64,000 nucleotides of DNA from an uncultured Alphaproteobacteria bacterium (GTDB lineage: Bacteria; Pseudomonadota; Alphaproteobacteria; HIMB59; GCA-002718135), in NCBI GenBank assembly GCA_902577425.1, contig CACGZD010000001.1, forward strand, positions 177,860 to 241,859, read 5' to 3'. The notes under the pieces are model-generated. The model searched no databases. It was given only the letters and a program-made list of their open reading frames with translations, and was not told the DNA's origin. Below are positions 53,472 through 61,428 of this stretch, piece by piece (position 1 is the first letter of the stretch; every line of letters begins with the position of its first letter). Position numbers and translations under genes: made by a program.

Positions 53472-54470
53472 ATGAAATCTTTAGATCAAAAAATAAAAAA
53501 AATAAGAGAAGGCACATATAATCCAAAAGATTTTATAATTGCTGATGCAAAAGATGCAGATATGGCCATGGGAAGAAGAGCTCCTGGAATTATAAGAGAT
53601 GAAAGTGGAAAATTAACTGGAAATTTTGACTCTTTTCAAACATATCTTGATAAAATGGAAAGCCTTACTGAATCAAAGCTTGTAGATGTAATGTTAATGT
53701 CTTTAACCAGTGCGGAGAGGCTAGTAGCAAAAAATATTTTTTCTAATAGTCCAGTAACACCAGCAGTAAGATTGAATGATACTTCTTGCATTTGGGGTAA
53801 TATTAGAAATGGAGAATATGCAAAAGAGAAATCCCGTCCTTTTGCAACAACTCAATTAAGACATGCGATTAATATTGTTGATCTAGGTTTATATTCTATG
53901 ACTTTTAACAAGGATGTAGATTTAGATGTTAAAATGTTACAAACTTACAGGACTTTTAGAGATGAAGCTGATCAAATAGGTATGCGTCATTTTTTAGAAG
54001 TTTTTAATTCAGCTGTAATAAATTTAACAACTACAGAAATGGGTGAGTATGTTAATGATTGCATATTAAAAACCTTATCTGGTCAAATTTCTAAAGAAAA
54101 ACCATTATTTTTGAAAATTGCTTATAATGGAGCTAAAGCTATGGAAGAATTAGCTTCTTATGATCCTGGCAACTTAATAATTGGAATACTTGGAGGAGGA
54201 CAAGGCACAACACGTGATTGTTTTGAATTAGTAAATCAAGCGCAAAAATACGGTGCAAGAGTTGCACTTTTTGGTAGAAAAATAAACTTGTGTGAGGATC
54301 AAAACCTTATAGTTGCTTGTATGCGAAAAGTTGTTGAAGGAGACTGCACTCCTAAAGATGGAGTTAAATTTTTTCATGATGAGCTAAAAAAAATGAATCT
54401 TTCATCTGATAGAACATTAGAAGATGATTTAAAATTAACTGAAGAAATTTTGATTTCAGAAGTTGGTTAA
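53472..54470 (+). CDS. TIM-barrel aldolase-like protein of unknown function
   Basis: I do not recognise a named family for this 332-residue cytoplasmic protein. It resembles class I/DeoC-LacD-type TIM barrels at its C-terminal half: KPLFLKIAYNGAKAMEEL (a candidate Schiff-base Lys), then LIIGILGGGQGTTRDCFELVNQAQKYGARVALFGRKINLCEDQ, which looks like a phosphate-binding glycine loop and final strands. The N-terminal half has KDFIIADAKDADMAMGRRAPG and LRHAINIVDLGLYSM. It follows the AcoC-like E2 gene by 25 bp and precedes a sugar-dehydrogenase-like SDR gene by 12 bp. Confidence 0.72.
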   Translation: MKSLDQKIKKIREGTYNPKDFIIADAKDADMAMGRRAPGIIRDESGKLTGNFDSFQTYLDKMESLTESKLVDVMLMSLTSAERLVAKNIFSNSPVTPAVRLNDTSCIWGNIRNGEYAKEKSRPFATTQLRHAINIVDLGLYSMTFNKDVDLDVKMLQTYRTFRDEADQIGMRHFLEVFNSAVINLTTTEMGEYVNDCILKTLSGQISKEKPLFLKIAYNGAKAMEELASYDPGNLIIGILGGGQGTTRDCFELVNQAQKYGARVALFGRKINLCEDQNLIVACMRKVVEGDCTPKDGVKFFHDELKKMNLSSDRTLEDDLKLTEEILISEVG

Positions 54471-54482
54471 TTATTAGATTAC

Positions 54483-55262
54483 ATGACTACTATTCAAGAT
54501 TGTGCCATATATCCGAGTTTAAAAGATAAAGTAGTACTCATAACGGGTGGTGCATCTGGTATAGGATCATCAATAGTAGAACATTTTTGTATTCAGCAAT
54601 CAAAAGTAGTGTTTATCGATATCAATGATAAAGAAGCTAAAGAGGTAATTAAATATAATGCTGATACATATAACAATACACCAGTTTATTATAATTGTGA
54701 TTTAACTGATACAGAAAAATTAATTTCTACAATAAATAAAATAGGTAGTGATATAGGTGAAGTGTCGATTTTGATTAATAGTGCTGCACATGACGAAAGA
54801 CATGAAATGGATTCAGTAACAAGTGAGTACTGGGATAATAGAATGAGCGCTAATATAAAACACTTCTTTTTTGCTGCGCAGACTTGCTCAAAAATGATGA
54901 AAAATAATGGCGGAGGTACAATAGTTAATATTGGAAGCTTTTCCTGGATGATGGGTATAGGTGGTATGGTATGCTATACTACAGCAAAATCAGCAGTAAG
55001 TGGTTTAACGAGAAGTTTAGCAAGAGAGCTTGGGGAATATAATATACGGGTCAATTGTGTTGTGCCAGGATGGATAATGACAAAAAGACAATTAGATCTT
55101 TGGGTCACCCCTGAAGTAAAAAAACAACAACTTGAAAAACAGTGTTTAAAAAGATTGCTTGAACCAAATGAAATTGCGAAAGCGGTTCTTTTTTTTGCTT
55201 CTAATGATAGTTCAGCTACATCTGCACAAAATTTTGTTTTTGATGGTGGAATAGTTAATTAA
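54483..55262 (+). CDS. SDR sugar 1-dehydrogenase (Caulobacter XylB D-xylose dehydrogenase-like)
   Basis: The 259-residue SDR has the NAD motif TGGASGIGSS, catalytic Ser in IGSFSWMMG, YTTAK (Tyr-x3-Lys) and VPGWIMTKRQ. It resembles the Caulobacter D-xylose 1-dehydrogenase over its length, including AIYPSLKDK at the start, LINSAAHDERHEMDSVTSEYWDNR and CLKRLLEPNEIA near the end. It oxidises an aldopentose or related aldose to a lactone. It is the last gene of the E1 operon. The SMP-30 lactonase and the IlvD-type dehydratase elsewhere in the island would continue a Weimberg- or Dahms-like path. Confidence 0.85.
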   Translation: MTTIQDCAIYPSLKDKVVLITGGASGIGSSIVEHFCIQQSKVVFIDINDKEAKEVIKYNADTYNNTPVYYNCDLTDTEKLISTINKIGSDIGEVSILINSAAHDERHEMDSVTSEYWDNRMSANIKHFFFAAQTCSKMMKNNGGGTIVNIGSFSWMMGIGGMVCYTTAKSAVSGLTRSLARELGEYNIRVNCVVPGWIMTKRQLDLWVTPEVKKQQLEKQCLKRLLEPNEIAKAVLFFASNDSSATSAQNFVFDGGIVN

Positions 55263-55286
55263 TATTTTAATATAAAAATAGATAGT

Positions 55287-56162
55287 TTATTTAACACTCT
55301 CAGATTTTGATATTTGTTGAAGAACATAAATTCCAGAAAGGGATATGACAATTGCCCCAACAATTGTTAAAAAATCTGGCATATCAGTATAAAAAAGATA
55401 AGTCCATATAATAGACCAAAAAATAATAGTGTAATGAAAAGGCTGAACTACACTGGCTCTAGCTTTACTCAAGGCTATAATTTGAAAATAAATTCCTAAA
55501 GAAAAAAACAAACCCACTCCAATAAAAAGAATATATGAAATACTTAAAAGAGGTTGCCAATTATAATATGATAATACACTCATCAACAATATACCAACTA
55601 TAGAAGTATAAAAAAGTGATGTTTCAGTAGAATCATTTTCAGAAACTTTACGAGTTACAATTTGATATAAACCGAGAAAAAAAGCACCTACTAAAGGAAT
55701 TAAAGATTTAGGATCAAAAATTGAAAGTCCTGGACGCATAATTATTAATAATCCAATAAATCCAACAAATATTGCCAACCAAATTTTAGCAGATACTTTT
55801 TCTTTTAAAATAATAGCTGATAAAGCAACTACTATTACCGGGGTTAATCCTCCAACGCTGTGAGCGTCAACAAGAGAGATATAACGAAAAGCTAGAACAA
55901 AACATCCAGACTCAATTAAAGATAAAAGACCTCTAGTAATTTGTAAGCGAAAATTATTTGTTTTATAAAAAACATAATTTTTTTTTCGTTGCGATTCAAA
56001 AAGAGATAGGAATAAAGTAAATAAATATTTTATTAAAAGTAATTGAAAAATTGAATGATAAATAACAGCTGTTTTTTGAATGGCATCTAAAATAGAAAAT
56101 GAAAAAAAAGCTAAAATTGCAAAAAGAATACCCAATGATTCTTTTGATTTAATTAAATTCAT
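55287..56162 (-). CDS. EamA/DMT-family transporter
   Basis: The 291-residue inner-membrane protein has ten hydrophobic segments in two repeats, typical of the 10-TM drug/metabolite transporter superfamily (ILFAILAFFSFSILDAIQK at the start; a second EamA half from ISLVPLVGAFFLG-like sequence near 150). HSVGGLTPVIVVALSAIILKEKVS matches the EamA domain signature. Substrate unknown; amino acids, metabolites or sugars are possible. It starts directly after the serine hydrolase gene's stop on the same strand (0-bp gap). Confidence 0.88.
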   Translation of the reverse strand: MNLIKSKESLGILFAILAFFSFSILDAIQKTAVIYHSIFQLLLIKYLFTLFLSLFESQRKKNYVFYKTNNFRLQITRGLLSLIESGCFVLAFRYISLVDAHSVGGLTPVIVVALSAIILKEKVSAKIWLAIFVGFIGLLIIMRPGLSIFDPKSLIPLVGAFFLGLYQIVTRKVSENDSTETSLFYTSIVGILLMSVLSYYNWQPLLSISYILFIGVGLFFSLGIYFQIIALSKARASVVQPFHYTIIFWSIIWTYLFYTDMPDFLTIVGAIVISLSGIYVLQQISKSESVK

Positions 56163-57350
56163 TTACTTTAATTTTTCGTAAATAGATTGAAAAAATTCTT
56201 TATATAAAACTATATCTCCTTCAAAAACTTGCGTCATTAATACTGCTGTTAACTCATTTTTAGGGTCAACTAAAAAATATGTAGAAGCAGCTCCTGCCCA
56301 ACCAAATTCACCCATTGCGCCATAACCATTCGATTTTTTTATATCCATCATCACTCTAAAGCCATATCCCCATCCGTATGGTTCAAAAACATTTTCCTCC
56401 AGCTTTTCTACATCAAAACTTTTTATTTCATACGGTAAGTAAGTATTAGATATTTGATTTGTAGTAGCTGATTTAAGAATGTCTTGTGATAAAATAATTT
56501 TTTGATTTTTATCTTTCCCTGTAAGTAACATTTGAGCAAATTTTGAATAATCATTAGCTGTTGAATAAAGTCCAATTCCTCCTCTTGCAAATGATTTTTT
56601 ATTTATAGGATAACCATAATTTGAAATTTTTCTTGGATGAGTAATAGGATCAATTAATTTTTTATTCTCTGCATCATAATGATAGGAGGTGACTAACCTT
56701 GATTCATTTTCTTTTGTAACAGCAAAACTGGTATCTTTCATTTCTAATGGATCAAAAATTCTTTGTTTTAATTCTTCTTGAAGAGTTGAATGACATACTA
56801 CTTCAATAATTCTTGCTAAAACATCTACTGAGACACTATAAAGCCACCTTGTATTAGGTTCATATAAAAGAGGTAGAGTAGCTAATAAATTTATTTCATC
56901 TTCTAGAGTTGAATGTTCTGAATTAAAAAGACCAACATTATGATATGCTTCGCCTACAAGATCATTTAAAAAATTATAAGAAAAACCGGCAGTATGTAAA
57001 AGTAAGTCTTTAATAGTTGGATGATTTTTTACATCTTGTATATCTGAAATAGAATTAGAATTTTCTTTTAAAACTTTTAAATTCTCAAACACAGGTAAAT
57101 ATTTTTTTATAGGATCTTCTAATTTAATTTTATTTTCTTGAATAAGCTGCAAAATTACAACCGATATAATAGGCTTTGTCATAGACCAAATTCTATAAAG
57201 AGAATTGGATAACAAGGGAGTTTTTGAATTTAAATCAGAATACCCTATTTTATCATGGTATATTTCACCTTTATGAATTATCTTCCATTCTATACCTTGG
57301 TATAATCCATTATCTATATGTCGTTGAAATTTTAAATGTAAATTATTCAT
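56163..57350 (-). CDS. Serine hydrolase, beta-lactamase/class C esterase family
   Basis: The 395-residue protein has the SxxK nucleophile motif SMTKPIISVV (about residues 55-64), the YxN-like YSVSVDVLA, and a C-terminal GWGYGFRV then GEFGWAGAASTYFLVDP where the third HxG-type motif is replaced by GWAG. This is the pattern of EstB-like and other class C-related esterases. There is no signal peptide, so it is cytoplasmic, and hydrolysis of small esters or lactones is more likely than penicillin. It is adjacent to the Ldh2-type gene (1-bp gap) and the transporter (0-bp gap). Confidence 0.87.
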   Translation of the reverse strand: MNNLHLKFQRHIDNGLYQGIEWKIIHKGEIYHDKIGYSDLNSKTPLLSNSLYRIWSMTKPIISVVILQLIQENKIKLEDPIKKYLPVFENLKVLKENSNSISDIQDVKNHPTIKDLLLHTAGFSYNFLNDLVGEAYHNVGLFNSEHSTLEDEINLLATLPLLYEPNTRWLYSVSVDVLARIIEVVCHSTLQEELKQRIFDPLEMKDTSFAVTKENESRLVTSYHYDAENKKLIDPITHPRKISNYGYPINKKSFARGGIGLYSTANDYSKFAQMLLTGKDKNQKIILSQDILKSATTNQISNTYLPYEIKSFDVEKLEENVFEPYGWGYGFRVMMDIKKSNGYGAMGEFGWAGAASTYFLVDPKNELTAVLMTQVFEGDIVLYKEFFQSIYEKLK

Positions 57351-57351
57351 T

Positions 57352-58350
57352 CTATTTAAGAGAATTGATTGTATCTAGTAATTTTGTATTAATATTTCTA
57401 GGCCCTGTATCTTTTCTGTTTGTATGTCTACGTTGACCCGGTAAACGTACACCCTCTAAAGATGTCATTTGTTCAAAAAATTTTTCAGAGTGATCATTCC
57501 AATTATCTCCAGCAATTAATTGAGGTGAAAATGCCATAATAAACTCACCTCCTCTCGCAGGTCCTCCATCTTTATTGTCAGCCTCTTTAGCTTCAAAACT
57601 AAATAAATCTCCAACTAATCCTGCTGATAATAGCTCGACCATTAACGCAATAGCAGAACCCTTATAACCTCCAAAAGGAAGCAAAACTCCACCGTTAGCA
57701 ATTTCAGATGGATCGTCAGTCTCTTTTCCATCTTTATTTAATCCTGTTCCAAATGGTACTTTATGTCCGTCTCTTGCAGCAACTTGTACCTCACCCATGG
57801 CCATACTAGCAGTCGCCATATCATACACAACAGGTGTTTTATTTTTTCTTGGCCATGCAAAAGAAATTGGATTTGTTCCAAATAAAGGTTTAATCGCACC
57901 TGCTGGAGCAACACTTGGCATATATGCTGTACAAGCAATACCAATTAATTCATTTTCAGCTAAAACCTCAGTTTCATGCCACAATGCTGCAAAGTGATGG
58001 GTATTTTTAATAGTTAACACCCCAACTCCATGTTTTTTTGTTACTTTAATTAATTCCGGTATACCAATCTGAATAGCCATAGGAGCAAAACCATAATCGC
58101 CATCAATTTGAATTGCATTTTGCGATAGATTTTTTTTAGTTGGTTTAGAATTTCCTTTTACTTTTTTACTTCTTAAAGCAGCTACATACCCTGGTATGCG
58201 AAATAATCCATGTGAAATACTTCCATCACGCTCAGCATAGGTTACAGTTTTTGAAACTGCTTCAGCATTTAAATTATCGCACCCATTATTAATAAGAGTT
58301 TTTTTTGCTAAAGAGTAAATTTCATCTAAAGATACAGGTGTTGTAGTCAT
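57352..58350 (-). CDS. Ldh2/malate-ureidoglycolate dehydrogenase family oxidoreductase
   Basis: I start it at the ATG at 58350 (MTTTPVSLDEIY). An earlier in-frame ATG at 58422 would overlap the divergent gene and adds a tail foreign to the family. The 332-residue enzyme has SHGLFRIPGYVAALRSKKV, TIKNTHHFAALWHETEVLAE and AWPRKNKTPVVYDMATASMA, the NAD(P)-binding fold unique to this family. Members reduce malate, lactate, ureidoglycolate, or cyclic imines such as pyrroline-2-carboxylate. The pairs HHFA and PFGGYKGSAIALMVELLSAGLVG fit the imine-reductase branch slightly better. The substrate is open. Confidence 0.88.
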   Translation of the reverse strand: MTTTPVSLDEIYSLAKKTLINNGCDNLNAEAVSKTVTYAERDGSISHGLFRIPGYVAALRSKKVKGNSKPTKKNLSQNAIQIDGDYGFAPMAIQIGIPELIKVTKKHGVGVLTIKNTHHFAALWHETEVLAENELIGIACTAYMPSVAPAGAIKPLFGTNPISFAWPRKNKTPVVYDMATASMAMGEVQVAARDGHKVPFGTGLNKDGKETDDPSEIANGGVLLPFGGYKGSAIALMVELLSAGLVGDLFSFEAKEADNKDGGPARGGEFIMAFSPQLIAGDNWNDHSEKFFEQMTSLEGVRLPGQRRHTNRKDTGPRNINTKLLDTINSLK

Positions 58351-58383
58351 AATTTCATTGTTTTTTTTATTAATTGAATTCGT

Positions 58384-58389
58384 TATAAT
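58384..58389 (+). promoter_or_regulatory. -10 element of the GlcD-like gene
   Basis: TATAAT lies 12 bp before the ATG at 58402 in the 51-bp divergent gap. Transcription would begin only a few nucleotides before the start codon, so the mRNA would be nearly leaderless. The best -35 is a weak TTGTTT at 58359-58364 (19-bp spacing). Confidence 0.45.
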
Positions 58390-58401
58390 AGCATTAATTA
58401 C

Positions 58402-59775
58402 ATGAAAAGCGATATATTGCAAAAAGAACTTTTAAATATTCTTGGAGATAGATTTTCTGTATCTGATTCCGTAAGAACAAATTACTCTCATGGTGAAGAT
58501 ATATTTGATCCAGTACTTCCACAAGCTGTAGTTTTTCCCAATAACAACGAAGAAATTTCTAAAATTCTCAAATTATGTAATGATAATAAAATTCCTATAA
58601 CTCCATTTGGAACAGGAACTTCTTTAGAAGGTCACGCCTTAGGTAATAAAGATGGAATAACAATTTCTTTAGAAAATATGAATAAAATTTTAAAGATTAA
58701 TGAAGAAGACTTTGATTGTAGAGTGCAAGCATATGTTACAAGAAAACAACTAAATGAAGAACTAAAAGATAAGGGGCTTTTTTTTCCAATTGATCCAGGT
58801 GCTGATGCATCTCTAGGAGGAATGGCATCTACCTCAGCATCAGGAACTATGGCTGTTAGATATGGAACAATGAAAACAGTTGTTTCAGGACTTACTGTTG
58901 TGCTGCCGAATGGAGAAATTATGAATACAGGGGTTCGAACAAAAAAAACTTCAGCTGGCTATAATCTTACAAATTTATTTATTGGTTCAGAAGGAACTTT
59001 AGGAATTATTAGTGAGGTGCATTTACGTTTATCTCCAATACCAGAAGATATAATGAGTGCTGTTTGTCATTTTCCTGATTTAGAGTCTACAATATTAGCA
59101 GCACAAGAAATAATTCAATACGGTATACCTGTAGCTAGAATTGAAATGCTAAATAAAGATCAAATGGAAATATGCATTAATTATTCTAATTTACAAAATA
59201 TGGAAAAAAAACCTACTTTGTTTTTTGAATTTCATGGAAGTGAAACTTCCAATAAAGAATCAATTGATATTGCACAAGAAATTTCAAAAAATAATAATGG
59301 TACTGAATTTAAATGGGCTCAAAGCACTGATGAAAGAAATAAAATTTGGCAAGCCCGTCATGATGCCTATTATGCAGTTAAATCTCAAGGCAATAATATT
59401 AGAGTTTATACCACCGATGTATGTGTGCCTATATCTAATCTAGTCGAATGTATTAAATTTGCTGAAGAAGAAATTAGTAATTATGGATTAAAGGCACCAA
59501 TGGTTGGCCATGTAGGAGATGGAAACTTTCATGCAGCAATAATTTATGATCCAAAGAAAAAAGAAGATTATAAAATGATCAGAGATTTTAGTGATAAATT
59601 AGTAGAAAAAGCGTTATCGTTAGAAGGCACAGTTACAGGAGAACATGGTGTAGGCGTTCAAAAGAAAGATTATTTATTAAAAGAACATCCTGATAATATT
59701 CATTTAATGAAATCTATTAAAAAAACAATAGATCCAAATAATATTATGAATCCAGGAAAGATTTTTGATTTATAA
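58402..59775 (+). CDS. FAD-linked 2-hydroxyacid dehydrogenase (GlcD/D-lactate dehydrogenase family)
   Basis: The 457-residue flavoprotein has the FAD PCMH domain: PFGTGTSLEGHALG, the PIDPGADASLGGMASTSASGTMAVRYGTMK segment and TSAGYNLTNLFIGSEGTLGIISEV. The C-terminal oxidase domain ends with GHVGDGNFHA and GTVTGEHGVGVQKKDYL. These fit D-lactate dehydrogenase (cytochrome) and glycolate oxidase GlcD. It passes electrons from D-lactate, glycolate or another 2-hydroxyacid to the respiratory chain. No GlcE/GlcF partners are adjacent, which favours the D-lactate or stand-alone type. Confidence 0.92.
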   Translation: MKSDILQKELLNILGDRFSVSDSVRTNYSHGEDIFDPVLPQAVVFPNNNEEISKILKLCNDNKIPITPFGTGTSLEGHALGNKDGITISLENMNKILKINEEDFDCRVQAYVTRKQLNEELKDKGLFFPIDPGADASLGGMASTSASGTMAVRYGTMKTVVSGLTVVLPNGEIMNTGVRTKKTSAGYNLTNLFIGSEGTLGIISEVHLRLSPIPEDIMSAVCHFPDLESTILAAQEIIQYGIPVARIEMLNKDQMEICINYSNLQNMEKKPTLFFEFHGSETSNKESIDIAQEISKNNNGTEFKWAQSTDERNKIWQARHDAYYAVKSQGNNIRVYTTDVCVPISNLVECIKFAEEEISNYGLKAPMVGHVGDGNFHAAIIYDPKKKEDYKMIRDFSDKLVEKALSLEGTVTGEHGVGVQKKDYLLKEHPDNIHLMKSIKKTIDPNNIMNPGKIFDL

Positions 59776-59782
59776 TTTTATA

Positions 59783-60658
59783 TTATTTATTTTTCAAAAA
59801 TTTTTTAAAATTTTCTAGATGTTTTTTTTCAATTTTTATTGAATGTTTATTCGAAGGAAATTTATTGTTAATAACATCACTTTTATATTCTTTAAAGGCT
59901 TTAACTCTCTCTTTTTGCATTTTTTCTAAAATACGATTTTTTTCTTTTTCCATTTTTTGAATAATTGAGTGAAAATTTCTATATTGTTTTGCATGTTTAG
60001 GTAAAGCAATTGTTCCACAACCTAAAATATCTTCAGCAAACAAAAATTGAACGTCACTCTTGTTTCCAGAACCAATTGAAATTGTAACTAAAGAAGTGTT
60101 TTTTGTTATTTCTCCCATAAGATCTGAAGGTATACATTCAACCTCAACCCCCCAAGCACCAGTATTTTCAATATCTTTTATATCATTAAATAATTTTATA
60201 GCTTCATTTGTTGTTTTACCATACGCTTTCATACCTCCAATCCAAGTTGATTTTCTTGGAACTAATCCGGCATGTCCTTGAAAAGGTATTCTAAAACCAT
60301 TTAAATATTTCATAAAATCTAGATTCCATGATCCACAAGTTATTGAATCCATTCCTAAATCAATAATTTCAAGTGAATCTCTTACTATATCTTCTTTAGA
60401 TGAATATTTTATAAAAGGAACTGACACTGTCATAAAAGTTTTTGGTGCGGCTTTTCTAATTTCTTTTAACTCAGGACAAACTCTAATTAATAAAATGTCA
60501 ATATCAGCTTCTTCTGCTGCTCTAGCCTCCTCTGGAGTAGCAACATGTATTTGCGTTAATTTTTTTTTTCCTTTTAAATCTATTAAATCTCTAACAGTAT
60601 AATTTCTATATCCAGGTTCTTGACTAATAGAATAAACTTTTTTATATTTTTTTTTCAT
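59783..60658 (-). CDS. PanB-fold paralog with non-canonical active site
   Basis: The 291-residue protein is related to ketopantoate hydroxymethyltransferase. GHAGLVPRKSTWIGGMKAYGKT matches the PanB GHLGLTP...GGYKVQGR segment, and VEVECIPSDLM with SIGSGN matches the PanB LECVP...GIGAGN segment (the Glu at E181 of E. coli is kept). But the two Mg-ligand aspartates of PanB align with non-acidic residues: LVGDSLG becomes LIRVCPEL and LADLPF becomes TVSVPF. The KIEGG Glu aligns with CGSW. So it is probably not PanB. A basic, Lys-rich C-terminal tail adds about 45 residues. It is last in the sugar-acid dehydratase operon (15-bp gap). Confidence 0.82.
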   Translation of the reverse strand: MKKKYKKVYSISQEPGYRNYTVRDLIDLKGKKKLTQIHVATPEEARAAEEADIDILLIRVCPELKEIRKAAPKTFMTVSVPFIKYSSKEDIVRDSLEIIDLGMDSITCGSWNLDFMKYLNGFRIPFQGHAGLVPRKSTWIGGMKAYGKTTNEAIKLFNDIKDIENTGAWGVEVECIPSDLMGEITKNTSLVTISIGSGNKSDVQFLFAEDILGCGTIALPKHAKQYRNFHSIIQKMEKEKNRILEKMQKERVKAFKEYKSDVINNKFPSNKHSIKIEKKHLENFKKFLKNK

Positions 60659-60673
60659 TTATAAAAAACTTAA

Positions 60674-61414
60674 TTAATAAGTCGCTCTTCCTCCACTTAA
60701 ATCAAAAACTCCTGCAGTAGTATAAGAATTTTCATCTGAAGACATCCAAGCTACTAGTGATGCAAGTTCTTCAACTTTTACAAATCTATTTCGAGGTATT
60801 TTAGAAAGCATATAATCAATATGTTCTTGACTTATTTGATCAAATATTCTTGTTTTAGCTGCTGCAGGGGTTACACAATTTATGGCAATATTTTTATCTG
60901 CTAATTCTTTGCCAAGTGATTTTGTAAGAGCAATTACTCCTGCCTTTGCTGCACTATATGGCATAGCATTAGGATTTCCTTCTTTTCCAGCAATCGAAGC
61001 TATATTAACAATTTTTCCATAATTCTTCTCAATCATGTGCGGAACAACTGATTTGCAACAGTAAAATACTCCACTTAAATCAATATCTATTACTTTTTGC
61101 CATTCATCTATAGGATATTCCCATGTTTTAAAACTTGGACCTGCAATACCTGCATTATTAACTAATATATCTATAGAATTATGAATTTTAAGAGATTGTT
61201 CCGTTGCTTTAGTAACGCTATCAAAATTTGTTACATCTACTTCTACCGTATGAACATTATCTCCTAGATTTAAAGAGCTCATCATTTCTTTATCCTTATC
61301 CCAGATAATAACTTTAGCATCAGAAGCTAAAAATTTTTCAACTATAGCAAGGCCAAACCCCTGTGCTCCTCCTGTAACAACCGCTACTTTATCTTTTAAA
61401 TCTATTTTATTCAT
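60674..61414 (-). CDS. SDR dehydrogenase of the sugar-acid operon (FabG-like)
   Basis: The 246-residue SDR has TGGAQGFGLAIVEKF, NNAGIAG, Ser in VNIASIAG and YSAAKAG. The C-terminus DLSGGRATY is typical of SDRs found in L-fucose and arabinonate operons rather than of fatty-acid FabG. In known pathways such an enzyme oxidises 2-keto-3-deoxy-fuconate or pentonate at C4. It lies 14 bp downstream of the IlvD-type dehydratase and 15 bp upstream of the PanB paralog. An AGGAG ribosome site precedes it. The exact substrate is an inference from neighbours. Confidence 0.87.
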   Translation of the reverse strand: MNKIDLKDKVAVVTGGAQGFGLAIVEKFLASDAKVIIWDKDKEMMSSLNLGDNVHTVEVDVTNFDSVTKATEQSLKIHNSIDILVNNAGIAGPSFKTWEYPIDEWQKVIDIDLSGVFYCCKSVVPHMIEKNYGKIVNIASIAGKEGNPNAMPYSAAKAGVIALTKSLGKELADKNIAINCVTPAAAKTRIFDQISQEHIDYMLSKIPRNRFVKVEELASLVAWMSSDENSYTTAGVFDLSGGRATY

Positions 61415-61428
61415 AAAATCTCCTATCT

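Noticed and set aside
58351-58422. Upstream 24-codon extension of the Ldh2-type gene
   Set aside because: It would run into the divergent GlcD-like gene and its promoter; family members begin near the MTTTPVSL start.
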